The translations under genes and the position numbers were made by a program. A DNA stretch of 64,000 nucleotides from Carnobacterium gallinarum DSM 4847 (GTDB lineage: Bacteria > Bacillota > Bacilli > Lactobacillales > Carnobacteriaceae). This document shows, piece by piece, positions 63,112 to 64,000 of this stretch. Positions within the stretch are counted from its first letter, which is position 1; every line of letters begins with the position of its first letter. Below the pieces are notes generated by a model that was not told the DNA's origin, made no database searches, and saw only the letters and a program-made list of their open reading frames with translations. The DNA lies in the NCBI RefSeq assembly GCF_000744375.1, contig NZ_JQLU01000003.1, positions 248,001 to 312,000 of the forward strand, read 5' to 3'.

Positions 63112-64000
63112 ATGAAAACAACAAAAAATAGTTTAATGATTTTAATTATTGGGCTTAGTTTTATAATCCCAACTGTCGCATCTGCAAATTCAGAAACGCT
63201 CTTAGTAGAACCAGAAATTAATCCAGTTAGCAATACTCAAAAAAATGCTAAAAGTATTAACATCGTTGAAGCTCCCATTCGAGTAGGCGATTTAGATGCG
63301 ATAGATTTTGAACTTGAACAAATCTATAAGAAATATTATGAAATGTATCCAGAATCAGAAAATTCTAATGATCCTATAACTTTTTACGATGTTGAAACTG
63401 GACAAGAAATAGATCCAATTGAGACTATTGAGCCAACAATCTCATCAAGATTAGCCATGACTGCGGTAAATGCTAAACAAACTCCGTATCTATCAACTGC
63501 TAATCTCCATATCTATTGGCTTAAACCAAATAATAAAGCTTTTGTTGCAACCGGTTCAGGTTTTTACGTTGAGGGCAATAACGTTGCAACAGCAGCGCAT
63601 GCATTATACAATAAATCCGCTGGTGGATGGGCAACATATGCTTCAGTTGCTTTTGGTAGAAATTCCGCAACCGATTACTCATCGGTATACTGAAACAAAT
63701 AATTTTACACTTTTACAGGAATATATCAATAATCCTGTAGTCAGTATGTTTGATATCGCAAAAATCGGTGGAACGAATTGGGCAAAATATGGCATTCCAG
63801 CAAGACCTTTAGTTGGAACTACAATTAATAAGTTCACTGCATCTAATTACGGTTATCCCGCTGAAACAGGACATACAGGATTTAAACAGTATGTCACAAG
63901 TGGTACATTTGAATATGACGCCAGCACACGTATGTATAAAACCACTAACACTTTTTCCAAAGGCGGAATGAGCGGAGGTCCACTAAATACCAACGGTGTT
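63112..64000 (+). pseudogene. secreted V8/trypsin-like serine protease, frameshifted, cut by window edge
   Basis: Starts at ATG 63112 behind AAGGAG. The signal peptide (KTTKNSLMILIIGLSFIIPT...ASA) precedes a propeptide-like region and a protease domain of the glutamyl-endopeptidase (V8/Blase) type. The first frame carries the His region ATGSGFYVEGNNVATAAHAL and then ends in TGA at 63691. One base further the +1 frame continues (THRYTETNNFTLLQEYIN) with the Asp region VVSMFDIAKIGG and the Ser motif GGMSGGP, running to the window end. The shift falls in the 20-odd bases after GRN, about 63655-63680. All three catalytic residues exist but not in one frame, so it is a recent pseudogene or carries a sequencing error. 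Confidence 0.8.

Overview
The window is AT-rich, gene-dense chromosomal DNA from a low-GC Gram-positive bacterium of the order Lactobacillales. Carnobacterium or a close relative fits best. The reasons are: SftA without membrane anchors beside murC; a B. subtilis-like ytpR/ytpP/ytoP/ytzB/trmB/ytmP block; ecsAB divergent from hit; yhaO-yhaN-yhaM; a T-box in front of argS; and PrsA lipoproteins with Ser-rich tails. The genus is inferred from gene content and order only. I see no tRNA, rRNA, CRISPR array or complete insertion sequence.

Layout. 1-7.9 kb (minus): murC start, sftA, an exported amidase, ytpR, a universal stress protein, a thioredoxin and an M42 aminopeptidase. 8.5-10.6 kb: an accessory cassette of an N-terminal lipase with a helical C-terminal tail, a small helical partner, and a divergent DUF1433-like membrane protein. 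It resembles the reverse-orientation type VII secretion lipase effectors. 10.7-17.3 kb: trmB, ytmP (with a promoter-leader-terminator region in front), a drug efflux pump, D-amino acid aminotransferase and ecsAB. 17.6-20.7 kb (plus): hit, a YtxH-like gene and two tandem prsA genes sharing a 63-nt identical tract. 20.7-28.6 kb (minus): yhaM, yhaN, yhaO, yheA and a class A PBP. 28.7-30.4 kb: a CNNM/CorC-type transporter behind a roughly 300-nt structured leader. 30.6-37.1 kb: DUF805, a decayed GAD/DUF1851 immunity-like gene, an aldo-keto reductase, a phosphohexomutase, argR and T-box-argS. 37.3-40.6 kb: a VTC polyphosphate polymerase / DUF4956 / beta-helix lipoprotein operon. 40.8-46.3 kb: a purine permease, an unknown protein, trmL, queG, a candidate regulated small RNA and rlmA. 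46.5-50.4 kb: an alcohol dehydrogenase with a decayed partial copy 1.8 kb downstream, plus small lipoprotein and membrane genes.

50.5-62.1 kb is a catabolic island for L-rhamnose and probably rhamnogalacturonan fragments: rhaB, rhaA, rhaD, a GH105 unsaturated rhamnogalacturonyl hydrolase, rhaM and lactaldehyde reductase on the minus strand. An AraC regulator is divergent, with a perfect cre site between. A sugar-phosphate isomerase-like protein and a TRAP transporter (DctP, DctQ, DctM) follow. No ordinary rhamnose permease is present, so the TRAP system is the obvious candidate importer. The window ends in a lipoprotein and a V8-type secreted serine protease broken by a frameshift.

The signals most worth follow-up are the lipase effector cassette (8.5-10.6 kb), the candidate small RNA with three 11-bp-spaced repeats and a cre site (45.2-45.5 kb), the CNNM leader with a hairpin between Shine-Dalgarno and start (28.7-29.1 kb), and mutually exclusive hairpins at the rhaM ribosome binding site (52.0-52.1 kb).
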